64,000 nt of DNA from Roseateles_B sp041913905 (lineage in GTDB: Bacteria > Pseudomonadota > Gammaproteobacteria > Burkholderiales > Burkholderiaceae_C), in assembly GCA_041913905.1 (NCBI GenBank), contig JAYSEK010000011.1:1-64000 (forward strand), in the 5' to 3' direction. The translations under genes were made by a program, and so were the position numbers. This document shows, in pieces, positions 23,329 through 35,793 of this stretch (the stretch's first letter is position 1; each line of letters starts with the position of its first letter). The notes under the pieces are model-generated. The model ran no database searches. It was not told the origin of the DNA and was given only the letters and a program-made list of their open reading frames with translations.

Positions 23329-25278
23329 TCAGCGAGGCTCGGGTGGTGGATCGGCGGGCGCGTCGTCGCCGGCGCCGGTCAGGCGCCTTCGCAGCGCCGA
23401 GGCTTGCGGCCCCTCCGCCGGAGCCGAAGGCACGATGGGCGGGATGTCCAGGTTGGCCGTGAGCGTCAGGTTGGCCGAGCCGATCTCGCGCGCCGCGTCC
23501 AGGCCGTGGCTGCTGGCCGCTTCGCGGCGGGCCGTCTCAGGCTTCAACGCTTCCTTCACTTCGCGCAGGCCCAGGCCCAGCACCCGCGCATAACGCCGCG
23601 TGGCCAGTTCCAGCGCATGCTTGCGCCGCGCTTCGGGCTGCACCATGGCATCGACCAGCTCGTTGGCGAAGCTGCAGGTGAGCCGGATGATCTCGGTGTC
23701 GGTGCTGGCGTGGCGCACCGGCGCGTCCGGCGAGGCCCGGTGCATCATGTGCTGGACATCGTCATCCAGGCCCCAGTAGCGCGCCACGGCGCTGCCCAGG
23801 GTGTCCAGGTCGCAACCCAGCACGGCGTAGGCCGCCGCCTGCTCACCCATGCCCGTGGGATGCGGGGTCTCCTCGGTAGGTTCGGGCGGCTGCATCAGCT
23901 GGCGGATCTGCTGGGCGTCATCCGGGAAGTGGTACTGCACCAGCAGCCGCCCCAGGTTCTGCAGGAGGCAGACCAGGTAGATCACCTCCGCGTCGTAGCC
24001 TGCCGGCCGCAGGTTCTGCGCGATGAGGCCGGCGCGATGTACGCGCTTCATCAGGCTGCGCATCACCGTCGCCTGCAGCTCGGACAAAGGGCCGGGCCAG
24101 GGCTTGAGCGCCCGCACCGCCGCCTGCAGGCCGTTCAAGCCGATCATCGCGATCGCGCGCTGCATGTTGAGCATGGTGCCGCTGTTGGATGCCCCGCTCT
24201 GCTTCAGCGCGTTATTGACGCGGCGCAGCAGTTCCAGGCTCAGGGCCATGTCATCCAGCACCAGGCCCGACAGCGCCGCCGCGTGCTGCCCTTCCAGCCC
24301 CGAGGCGCCCAGGATCTGCGACAGCCGCGTCGAACTCGCAGGCAGGTGGCCGAAGCGCTGCAGCTTGTCCATCAGCAGGGCGATGGGGCCGCCCTCGTCG
24401 TGGGCGGCGGCCGTGCGCCAGCCCTCGAGGGCGCGCAGGAAGGTGCGCGCCTGGTGGTAGCGCTGGCGGGCCTGCCGGTCCGTCGCGCGGTTGGCGATGG
24501 CACGCAAGGCGTCCGGGATCGGATGCGGCGTCTCCCAGCCCAGGCGCACCAGTTCGCGCCCCTGGGGCTGCATGAGTTCCATCGCCCGGCGCAGATCCTG
24601 CTGCTCCAGCACCGGCCTGCCAGTCAGCAGGCGATGCAGGAGCAGGCCCACGCAGAGCACGTCCTGCTCGGCCGCCTCGCGCGTGGCGCTGCGGCTCTGC
24701 GTGTTGAATTCCTGCCCGGCGCCGGCCAGATCCTGCGCCACTTCCAGGCCCAGCAGGCGGACTTGGTCCGCTGCATTGATCAGCACATGGCTCAGCTGAA
24801 TGTCGCGATGCACATGGCCCGCCTCGTGCGCATAGGCCAGGCCCTCCAGCAGCTGGCAAACCCAGGCCGCTACGTCCAGCGGCAGCGGCGTGGGTTGGCG
24901 GCGCAGGCGCTCTTCCAGCGTCTCGCCCAGCGCCCGGTCGTAGGCCAGATAGGGCCATTGCTCGACCTCGCCCTGCTCGATCACGTGCGCGAGCCTGGGA
25001 TGGCTGACGCGGACGCTGGCGTCCGCGGTACGCTTCCACAGCGCCAGCGCCTCGGCGCCGTCGGGCTTCTCGCGCGGCATGGCCAGCATCAGCTCCTGCC
25101 CGTTACGAGGATCGAAGACCAGCCACAGCAGACTGCGCGGCGTCTTGCTGAGCAGTGCGCGCAATTCGAAACGGCCGAAGCGCCGCAGCGGCGCGGCCGA
25201 GGCCTCGGGGGCGGTAGGGGCAGACGTAGGAGACACGGACGATTCTGGACTTGTATGGCGTGCGTGGCCGGTGCCCAC
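23329..25278 (-). CDS. Pseudokinase-HDOD protein
   Basis: A 649-residue relative of the next gene's product without the GAF part. A kinase-like domain (about 32-280) is recognisable, but the ATP-binding Lys is lost (LAMPRE where AxK is expected). HRD is kept (157-159), but the Asn after it is His164, and DFG is replaced by GLE (about 177-179). It is therefore probably a pseudokinase. The HDOD domain spans about 300-510 (LLRRVNNALKQSGASNSGTM and IGLNGLQAAVRAL), followed by a Pro-rich tail. The start is uncertain: GTG at 25278 is the longest option and a later GTG is possible. Confidence 0.8.
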   Translation of the reverse strand: MGTGHARHTSPESSVSPTSAPTAPEASAAPLRRFGRFELRALLSKTPRSLLWLVFDPRNGQELMLAMPREKPDGAEALALWKRTADASVRVSHPRLAHVIEQGEVEQWPYLAYDRALGETLEERLRRQPTPLPLDVAAWVCQLLEGLAYAHEAGHVHRDIQLSHVLINAADQVRLLGLEVAQDLAGAGQEFNTQSRSATREAAEQDVLCVGLLLHRLLTGRPVLEQQDLRRAMELMQPQGRELVRLGWETPHPIPDALRAIANRATDRQARQRYHQARTFLRALEGWRTAAAHDEGGPIALLMDKLQRFGHLPASSTRLSQILGASGLEGQHAAALSGLVLDDMALSLELLRRVNNALKQSGASNSGTMLNMQRAIAMIGLNGLQAAVRALKPWPGPLSELQATVMRSLMKRVHRAGLIAQNLRPAGYDAEVIYLVCLLQNLGRLLVQYHFPDDAQQIRQLMQPPEPTEETPHPTGMGEQAAAYAVLGCDLDTLGSAVARYWGLDDDVQHMMHRASPDAPVRHASTDTEIIRLTCSFANELVDAMVQPEARRKHALELATRRYARVLGLGLREVKEALKPETARREAASSHGLDAAREIGSANLTLTANLDIPPIVPSAPAEGPQASALRRRLTGAGDDAPADPPPEPR

Positions 25279-25417
25279 GCGGCCCGGCCCCCAACTTGCT
25301 CTATTTGAGCGCGAAGCGCCAGCCCGGCATAGCCTGAACTGGCCTCGGCGTGCCAGCTTTTTCAGCTTCTCGCCCGCGCCGTGGCGAATTCACGCCCATC
25401 GACGCCGGCCAACCGCT

Positions 25418-29632
<4,215 letters not shown>

Positions 29633-29641
29633 GGCGCGCGG

Positions 29642-29647
29642 ATTATC
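29642..29647 (-). promoter_or_regulatory. -10 box of hrpA, giving a nearly leaderless mRNA
   Basis: GATAAT on the minus strand ends nine bases before the GTG start at 29632. Confidence 0.45.
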
Positions 29648-29687
29648 CGCGCCCTGCGCCGGGATGCCGGAAGCCCTCCCCGAGCCC

Positions 29688-30077
29688 TCAAGCCTCGCGC
29701 GGGAAGTAGGTGATGACGCTGATCGTGGCCCCCTGCGGATCCTGGATGCAGGCCATGCGCCCCACCGTCGGAACGTCCATGGCGGGCATCAGCACCTTGC
29801 CGCCCAAAGCTTCGCAGCGCTTGAGGGTTTCGTCGACATTGGCGACGGTGACATAGCAGCCCCAGGCCGTGGGCATGGCAGGAGCGCCGTCAGGGCAGCT
29901 GGCCATGCCGCCGACAGCCACGTCGCCCACCTTGGCGACGTAGTACGTACCAACCGGCATCGCCATCGCCTCGATCTTCCAACCGAACAGGCCCCCGTAG
30001 AACTCGGCCGCCTTGGCAGGATCCTTCGTCATCAATTCCGACCAGCTGAAGGCACCGGGTGTGGTGAAGACGTCCAT
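29688..30077 (-). CDS. VOC-family (glyoxalase/bleomycin-resistance fold) protein
   Basis: A 129-residue two-repeat VOC protein: FSWSELMTKDPAKAAEFYGG and FGWKIEAM in the first module, GCYVTVANVDETLKRCEALG and IQDPQGATISVITYF in the second. Family members are metal-dependent lyases, dioxygenases or binding proteins; the substrate cannot be told. The start at 30077 is preceded by GAGGAG at good spacing. It is divergent from argA. Confidence 0.85.
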   Translation of the reverse strand: MDVFTTPGAFSWSELMTKDPAKAAEFYGGLFGWKIEAMAMPVGTYYVAKVGDVAVGGMASCPDGAPAMPTAWGCYVTVANVDETLKRCEALGGKVLMPAMDVPTVGRMACIQDPQGATISVITYFPREA

Positions 30078-30191
30078 GAGCAATCTCCTCGCGTGGATGA
30101 AGTCGACGAAAGGGCATCCTCGCGCCGTGCCAGGCCGGGCGCAAGTGCCGCCCTCGGCCCCGCGCACCCGGCGGATGCCCACTGCCTGCGG

Positions 30192-30197
30192 CACAAT
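30192..30197 (+). promoter_or_regulatory. -10-like box of argA, giving a nearly leaderless mRNA
   Basis: CACAAT ends seven bases before the argA ATG at 30205. Confidence 0.4.
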
Positions 30198-30204
30198 CCT
30201 GTTC

Positions 30205-31542
30205 ATGAGTCTGGTTTTCCCCCACACCTTCGTGCCCTGGTTCCGTGCCGTGGCGCCCTATATCCACGCCTACCGCGGTGAAACCTTTGTGGTCGGCATG
30301 ACCGGGGAATTGGTGGCGGCGGGCAAGCTCAATGCCTTCGTGCAGGATCTTTCCATCATGCACGCCATGGGCATCAATATCGTGCTGGTGCATGGATTCA
30401 GGCCGCAGGTGAATGAGCAACTGGCAGCCAAGGGGCAGGCCTCGCGCTACAGCCACGGCATGCGGGTCACCGATGCCATCGCGCTGGACTGTGCCCAGGA
30501 AGCGGCCGGGCAGCTGCGCTTCGAAATCGAAGCAGCCTTTTCGCAAGGACTGCCGAATACCCCCATGGCCAACGCCGCGGTGCGCGTGGTGTCCGGCAAT
30601 TTCCTGACCGCCAGGCCCGTGGGTATCGTCGACGGTGTGGATTTCCAGCACAGCGGATTGGTCCGCAAGGTGGACGCCACCGCCATCCAGCGTGCGCTGG
30701 ATACCGGCGCCATCGTGCTGCTGTCGCCTTTTGGTTTTTCGCCCACCGGCGAAGCCTTCAATCTCAGCATGGAGGATGTGGCCACCAGCACCGCCATTGC
30801 CCTTCAAGCCGACAAATTGCTATTCGTCTGCGAGGTGGCCGGTGTTCCTGAAAACCCCGACGACCCCGACAGCGCCATTGACACGGAACTGGCCCTGGCT
30901 GACGCCGTGCGAATGCTGGCCGGCAAACCTGCGCCCACCGATCCGCTGGACGTGAATTTCTATCTGCAGCATTGCGTCAAAGCCTGCCAGGCCGGCGTGG
31001 AGCGCTCGCACATATTGCCGCTGGCCGTGGACGGTGCGCTTTTGCAGGAGGTTTACACCCATGACGGCATTGGCACCATGGTGGTGGACGAGAAACTCGA
31101 AAGCCTGCGCGAGGCCAATGCCGACGACGTGGGCGGCATCATCGCGCTGATCGAACCCTTCGAGCGCGACGGCACCCTGGTCAAGCGCGACCGTACTGAA
31201 ATCGAGCGTGATGTCGAGCTCTACACCGTGATCGAGCACGACGGCGTGATCTTTGGCTGCGCGGCCCTGTACCCTTACGTGGAAGCCAAGACGGCGGAAA
31301 TGGCCGCGCTGACCGTTTCCCCGGCCGTGCAAGGCCAGGGGGACGGCGACCGCATCCTCAAGCGCGTGGAGCAGCGTGCCAAGGCCATGGGCCTGAACAG
31401 CATCTTCGTGCTGACGACCCGCACCATGCACTGGTTCATCAAGCGCGGCTTTGCCCAGGTCGACCCCGACTGGCTGCCCGAGGAGCGCAAGCGCAAGTAC
31501 AACTGGGACCGCCGTTCCCAGGTGCTGGTCAAGAAGCTCTGA
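30205..31542 (+). CDS. argA: N-acetylglutamate synthase
   Basis: Catalyses the first step of arginine synthesis, acetylation of glutamate by acetyl-CoA. The 445-residue classical ArgA has an N-terminal amino-acid-kinase-like domain (about 1-290, with INIVLVHGFRPQVNEQL, AFNLSMEDVATSTAIAL and ADKLLFV) that binds arginine for feedback control. A C-terminal GNAT domain (about 300-445) has VSPAVQGQGDGDRIL as the acetyl-CoA loop and TTRTMHWFIKRGF. The R/Q-x-x-G-x-G/A motif reads QGQGDG. Co-location with yggX is common in the order. Confidence 0.96.
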   Translation: MSLVFPHTFVPWFRAVAPYIHAYRGETFVVGMTGELVAAGKLNAFVQDLSIMHAMGINIVLVHGFRPQVNEQLAAKGQASRYSHGMRVTDAIALDCAQEAAGQLRFEIEAAFSQGLPNTPMANAAVRVVSGNFLTARPVGIVDGVDFQHSGLVRKVDATAIQRALDTGAIVLLSPFGFSPTGEAFNLSMEDVATSTAIALQADKLLFVCEVAGVPENPDDPDSAIDTELALADAVRMLAGKPAPTDPLDVNFYLQHCVKACQAGVERSHILPLAVDGALLQEVYTHDGIGTMVVDEKLESLREANADDVGGIIALIEPFERDGTLVKRDRTEIERDVELYTVIEHDGVIFGCAALYPYVEAKTAEMAALTVSPAVQGQGDGDRILKRVEQRAKAMGLNSIFVLTTRTMHWFIKRGFAQVDPDWLPEERKRKYNWDRRSQVLVKKL

Positions 31543-31656
31543 GAGCCGACTTCCCGAGACCCTGAGACCCCGAGACCCTTTTCTCCACCGAGCTTCGGGC
31601 CGCACGCTACAGTGCGGCTCGGCAATCAACAAACATCGATTTCGACGAGGATTACC

Positions 31657-31929
31657 ATGGCCCGCATCGTGCAATGCACCTATCTGAAGACGGAAGGCGA
31701 AGGCCTGGACTTTGCCCCCTATCCGGGCGAACTGGGCAAGCGCATCTATGACAATGTCAGCAAGGAAGCCTGGCAGCTCTGGATGAAACACCAGACCATG
31801 CTGGTCAACGAAAACCGGCTCAACCTGGCCGATCAGCGTGCTCGCCAGTATCTGGCCCGCCAGATGGAGCAGTTCTTCTTCGGTGCCGGTGCCGAGCAGC
31901 CGGCTGGATACGTGCCGCCCTCGGCCTGA
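31657..31929 (+). CDS. yggX: Oxidative damage protection protein YggX (Fe(II) trafficking)
   Basis: A 90-residue protein that protects FeS proteins and limits oxidative damage; its exact biochemistry is debated. It starts MARIVQCTYLKTEGEGLDF, with the conserved Cys7 and the family motifs PYPGELGKRIYDNVSKEAW and MLVNENRLNLADQRAR. GAGG lies seven bases before the ATG. A TACAGT -10-like box lies in the 114-base gap after argA (near 31610), so it may also have its own promoter. A terminator follows. Confidence 0.96.
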   Translation: MARIVQCTYLKTEGEGLDFAPYPGELGKRIYDNVSKEAWQLWMKHQTMLVNENRLNLADQRARQYLARQMEQFFFGAGAEQPAGYVPPSA

Positions 31930-31964
31930 ATCCGAATTAGGCGCACTCGCCACCCGCGAAAAGC

Positions 31965-31990
31965 AAGCCCGGCCCCGCCGGGCTTTTTTC
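31965..31990 (+). terminator. Terminator after yggX
   Basis: aagcccgg...ccgggctt stem followed by TTTTTT. Confidence 0.85.
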
Positions 31991-32177
31991 CATCGCTAGT
32001 CCACCGACGGCACCCTCAGATTCCAACGGCAGCACCGCAGTTCCAAGCGGTGATGACCCGCATACAGGCTCAAACACGCAGGCTCACAATTCCGTTCGCA
32101 TGAAGGCATGTCGTTGCAAAAATACTCAGATCGAGCGCCGTGATATTGCCCGGCATGCAAATCGGGGAATAACTAAC

Positions 32178-32183
32178 TACAAT
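32178..32183 (+). promoter_or_regulatory. -10 box in the AT-rich region upstream of the H-NS-type gene
   Basis: TACAAT lies 46 bases before the ATG, in a stretch (32090-32230) clearly more AT-rich than its surroundings. No good -35 was found. AT-richness next to H-NS-type genes is often linked to autoregulation, which here is inference. Confidence 0.4.
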
Positions 32184-32229
32184 TCCCGCCAGAGACAATT
32201 GGTTCTCGGTACCGCGCGAGGGTTGCAAA

Positions 32230-32526
32230 ATGGCTTCTTTGAAGGAATTGCTGGCTCAACGAGCCGCGCTGGATCAGCAAATCGCTGAAACCAAGGACAA
32301 GGAACGGAGCGAGGCCATCGCCAAGGTTCGTTCGCTGATGGCCGACTACGGCCTGACCGTGGCCGACCTGGGCTCGCGCCCGCCCAAAGCCGCCAAGACG
32401 AGCAAAGTGGCCGCCAAATATCGCAACCAGGCCACGGGCGAAAGCTGGAGTGGTCGCGGCCTGCAGCCCAAATGGCTGAAGGCAGCCATTGCCGCAGGCG
32501 CCAAGCTCGAAGACTTCCACGTCTGA
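32230..32526 (+). CDS. H-NS-family nucleoid protein (small MvaT/BpH3-like form)
   Basis: A 98-residue DNA-binding protein. The N-terminal helix (MASLKELLAQRAALDQQIAE) is a dimerisation coiled coil, a short basic linker follows (SRPPKAAKTSKVAA), and the C-terminal H-NS motif reads YRNQATGESWSGRGLQPKWL, with the typical W-G-R-G-x-x-P-x-W pattern. Such proteins silence AT-rich DNA. It is monocistronic with a terminator just behind. Confidence 0.92.
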   Translation: MASLKELLAQRAALDQQIAETKDKERSEAIAKVRSLMADYGLTVADLGSRPPKAAKTSKVAAKYRNQATGESWSGRGLQPKWLKAAIAAGAKLEDFHV

Positions 32527-32560
32527 CGGTTGCAAGCGCCGACACCGGCGGCGCAGGACG

Positions 32561-32584
32561 AAAGCGGCTTCGGCCGCTTTTTGC
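32561..32584 (+). terminator. Terminator after the H-NS-type gene
   Basis: aaagcggc-ttcg-gccgcttt with a UUCG-type tetraloop, then TT and a T-rich stretch. Confidence 0.85.
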
Positions 32585-32724
32585 TTTTCAGGCCACCATC
32601 CGGGCAATCCCATCCCTCGCCTGGGGGCCGGCCGCTGGCAAAGCCCGGCAAACCCTGCTGCTAGCATGGCCTATCCACACCCTGCGCCCACCGAGGGCGC
32701 CCTCTTTTTCTGGATCTGCCTCGC

Positions 32725-35700
32725 TTGACCGCACGCACCGCCAGGCCAGCGCGCACCGCCCGCAGCCCCATCGCACAAAGCCTTGCCGTCTGGGCTGGGG
32801 TGTCGGTGCTGCTTTATCTGCTGGTTCGCCTGTCGCTGCGGCTGCAATTGCCTGTTGAAACAGCGTGGCCCCACGCCGGCTTGCTGAGCCTGTGCCTGTT
32901 CGGACTCCTGCGCGGGCAGTGGGCGGCGCTGCCCCTGATGGGCCTCAGCAGCGTTGTCCTGCTCTGGCCGACGGCGAGCAGCACCAGTGCGGCATTGGCG
33001 CAGACCCTCAACGCCCTGCTGGCCGCGTCCGCCGCCCACGCTTTTCTTTGCAGGCAGGGCTTCAAGCAGTCGCTGGACGACAGCCGGGATCATGGTTTGA
33101 GCCTGATCGCCTGCCTCGGCATCGCGGCGCCTCTGTCGGCACTGCTGCCCCTCATGCCGGGCATGGATGGCTTCGAGCAGCGCTGGGCTGCCTGGAGCCA
33201 CGACCTCCACCCGGCTGCCCAGGTACTGCTGCTGCGCTGGGCTGCCAGCAGCACGGCTTTGGCCCTGAGTCTGCCGCTGGTGCTGAGCCTGCACCCGGCA
33301 CCGGGCAGCCTGCGGGAACCCGCCTCCACCGGCGCCATTGCCGCGGCCCTGGCGCTGACGCTCTGCCTGGCCTCCAGCTGGCTGCTCCATTGGCCACCGC
33401 TGCCGGCCCTGTGGCTGGTGCTGCTGACCCTGCTGGCCTGGCAGGCACCGCCCTGGATCAGCAGCCTGGCGGCCTTGGCCGTGGCCAGCAGCCTGGCGTT
33501 GCAGCATGGCGTTCACTGGCTTCTGGAGGACTCCGGACCGGGTGAAGAGCAGCCCTTGGAGATCGCCTGCGAGTTGCTCGCCGCCGCCGTGCTCCCCATG
33601 ATCGTGCAGCTGATGCGGGCGCGGCAGCGCCATCAGCTGCTGCAGTGGCAAACGCTCTTTGATGCCAGCGGCCAGGGCCTGATGGTCTGGAAAGCCGGCG
33701 AGGCGCTGCCTCGGCTCAGCCTGCGCTGGCAGGCCTTGAGCGGCAGTCGGGGCGGCAAGGACATCGAGCAGTGGCTGGAGCACGCCCATCCGCTGGACCG
33801 CCCGCGACTGGCCCAGGCCCAGGCCCGGCTGCTGCAGAGCGAGCCCGACGAAGCCCAGTCCGACAGCCAGGAGCTGCGCGTGCGGCCGGCCGGGGAATGG
33901 CGCTGGCTTCAATGGCAGGCCCAGGTGATGGAGCGTGACACCTACGGCCACCCGTCACTGCTCGTGGCCAGCCTGCGCGACATCACCAGCCTCAAGATCG
34001 CCCATGAACGCGAGCAGCTCAGCGCCCACCTCTTCCAGACCGTGCATGAGGGCATCCTGGTGAGCGACCCGCGCCACCGGGTCGTGGACATGAACCCCAG
34101 CTGCTGCGCCATCCTCGGCCGTGACCGCGAGTCGCTGATCGGCAGCCCTTGCCTGCTGGTGGACCCGGACGTCCTGCAGCAGAACGGCATCGCCCCAGAA
34201 GCGCTGGCGGATGCACTGGCCCGGCAGGGGCAATGGGAAGGTCCGCTGCGCCTGCGCAATGCACGCGGCCAGACCAAGGCGCTGCAGCTGCGCGTCAGCC
34301 TGCTGCACGACGACGATGGCCTGCTGCGCTACCACGTCTTTGCCCTGCAGGACCGCACCCAGGAGGAGTGGCAGCAAAGCCTGCTGCTGCGGCAGAACCA
34401 GTTCGACACCTTGACCGGCCTGCCCAACCAGGCGAGCTTCATGGCCCAGCTGAACCAGGCCCTGGAGTTGGCGCGTCGCGACGGCTTCATGCTGTGCGTC
34501 TGCAACCTGGACCTGGACCACTTCGGCACCATCAACGAGCGCCTGGGCCGGGCCGCCGGCGACCAGACCCTGGTGGAGATGGGTCGTCGCTTGCGCAGCG
34601 CCTTGCGCCGGACGGAGGCCTGGACCGACCATCTGGCGCGCATCGGCGGCGACGGCTTCGCGCTGATCCTGCGCTGCCGCAACCAGGACGAGGCCCGCCT
34701 GGCGCTGGATCGCGTGCTGGACGTGGTGCGTGCCCCGCTGTACGACATCGCCGAAGGCAGCCCCCTGCACCTGAGTGCCAGCCTCGGGGCGACGCTGTTC
34801 CCACAGGACGCCTCCGACACCGAGACCCTGATGCGCCACGCCGCCCACGCGCTGTACAAGGTCAAGCGCGCAGGCCGCGACGGTTTCGAACTCTTCGACA
34901 CCGACGAGCGCCAGCGCAGCGAGGCCAAGGTGCTGGCCCTCGGGCGCATGCAGCAGGCCCTGGACCTGGGCGAGCTGCAGCTCTACTACCAGCCCAAGGT
35001 GGACATGCGGCGCGGCAAGGTGCTGGGCATGGAGGCGCTGCTGCGCTGGCACGATCCTGAACGCGGCTTGATGCTGCCGGGCCACTTCCTGCCGCTGGTC
35101 GAGCACACGGGTCTGGGCGTGCGGATTGGCGACTGGGTCATCGAACAGGCCTTGAAGCAGGCCGAGCAATGGGCCGCCGACGGCCGACCGCTGCGCCTGG
35201 CCGTCAACGTCACCGCACGGCATCTGCAGGCCCCCGATTTCGCCCAGCGCCTGGACGAGCTGCTGGCCCGCCACCGCCCCGGCCTGGCCCGCCTGCTGAT
35301 GCTGGAGGTGCTGGAATCCGCAGCGCTGGCCGACGTGGCGGCGACCCAGCGCCTGATCGAGCACTGCCGCAGCCTGGGTGTGCAATTTGCGCTGGACGAC
35401 TTCGGCACCGGCTACTCCAACCTCAGCTACCTCAGGCAGCTGCCGGTGGACCTGCTCAAGATCGACCGATCCTTCGTCCAGCAGATGCTCAGCGACGCCC
35501 ATGACCGGGCCCTGGTCGAGGGCGTGATTGGTCTGGCCCGCACCTTTGGCTGCGACGTGATCGCCGAAGGCGTGGAGTCGTCCGCCCATGCCCAGGCGCT
35601 GCTGGCGCTGGGCTGTGAGCAAGGCCAGGGCCATGGCATTGCCAGCGCCATGCCGGCGGAGCTGGTGCCGCTCTGGGTGCAGGCCTTCGAGCGCTCGCCG

Positions 35701-35784
35701 GACTTCGACGGCCGCATCGGCGTGCCCTCCCCGCGGGGCGAGCCCGGGCCGGGCGGCGAGCTGGCGCGACAGGCTTTCCGATAG
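32725..35784 (+). CDS. Membrane-bound PAS-GGDEF-EAL protein, probable c-di-GMP phosphodiesterase
   Basis: A 1019-residue protein. Residues about 15-290 form an integral-membrane sensory region with seven or eight helices (MASE-like), followed by two PAS-type modules (about 305-420 and 430-550). The GGDEF domain (about 555-720) is degenerate: the signature is GGDGF (641-645), the catalytic Glu being Gly. The EAL domain (about 735-985) is intact: EAL (770-772), NVTARHLQ, LMLEVLES, DDFGTGYSNLSYL, LLKIDRSFV and AEGVES. It probably degrades c-di-GMP, with the GGDEF part regulatory. It starts with TTG at 32725 with a weak ribosome-binding site. dnaG follows after nine bases. Confidence 0.87.
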   Translation: MTARTARPARTARSPIAQSLAVWAGVSVLLYLLVRLSLRLQLPVETAWPHAGLLSLCLFGLLRGQWAALPLMGLSSVVLLWPTASSTSAALAQTLNALLAASAAHAFLCRQGFKQSLDDSRDHGLSLIACLGIAAPLSALLPLMPGMDGFEQRWAAWSHDLHPAAQVLLLRWAASSTALALSLPLVLSLHPAPGSLREPASTGAIAAALALTLCLASSWLLHWPPLPALWLVLLTLLAWQAPPWISSLAALAVASSLALQHGVHWLLEDSGPGEEQPLEIACELLAAAVLPMIVQLMRARQRHQLLQWQTLFDASGQGLMVWKAGEALPRLSLRWQALSGSRGGKDIEQWLEHAHPLDRPRLAQAQARLLQSEPDEAQSDSQELRVRPAGEWRWLQWQAQVMERDTYGHPSLLVASLRDITSLKIAHEREQLSAHLFQTVHEGILVSDPRHRVVDMNPSCCAILGRDRESLIGSPCLLVDPDVLQQNGIAPEALADALARQGQWEGPLRLRNARGQTKALQLRVSLLHDDDGLLRYHVFALQDRTQEEWQQSLLLRQNQFDTLTGLPNQASFMAQLNQALELARRDGFMLCVCNLDLDHFGTINERLGRAAGDQTLVEMGRRLRSALRRTEAWTDHLARIGGDGFALILRCRNQDEARLALDRVLDVVRAPLYDIAEGSPLHLSASLGATLFPQDASDTETLMRHAAHALYKVKRAGRDGFELFDTDERQRSEAKVLALGRMQQALDLGELQLYYQPKVDMRRGKVLGMEALLRWHDPERGLMLPGHFLPLVEHTGLGVRIGDWVIEQALKQAEQWAADGRPLRLAVNVTARHLQAPDFAQRLDELLARHRPGLARLLMLEVLESAALADVAATQRLIEHCRSLGVQFALDDFGTGYSNLSYLRQLPVDLLKIDRSFVQQMLSDAHDRALVEGVIGLARTFGCDVIAEGVESSAHAQALLALGCEQGQGHGIASAMPAELVPLWVQAFERSPDFDGRIGVPSPRGEPGPGGELARQAFR

Positions 35785-35793
35785 ACTGCCGCG

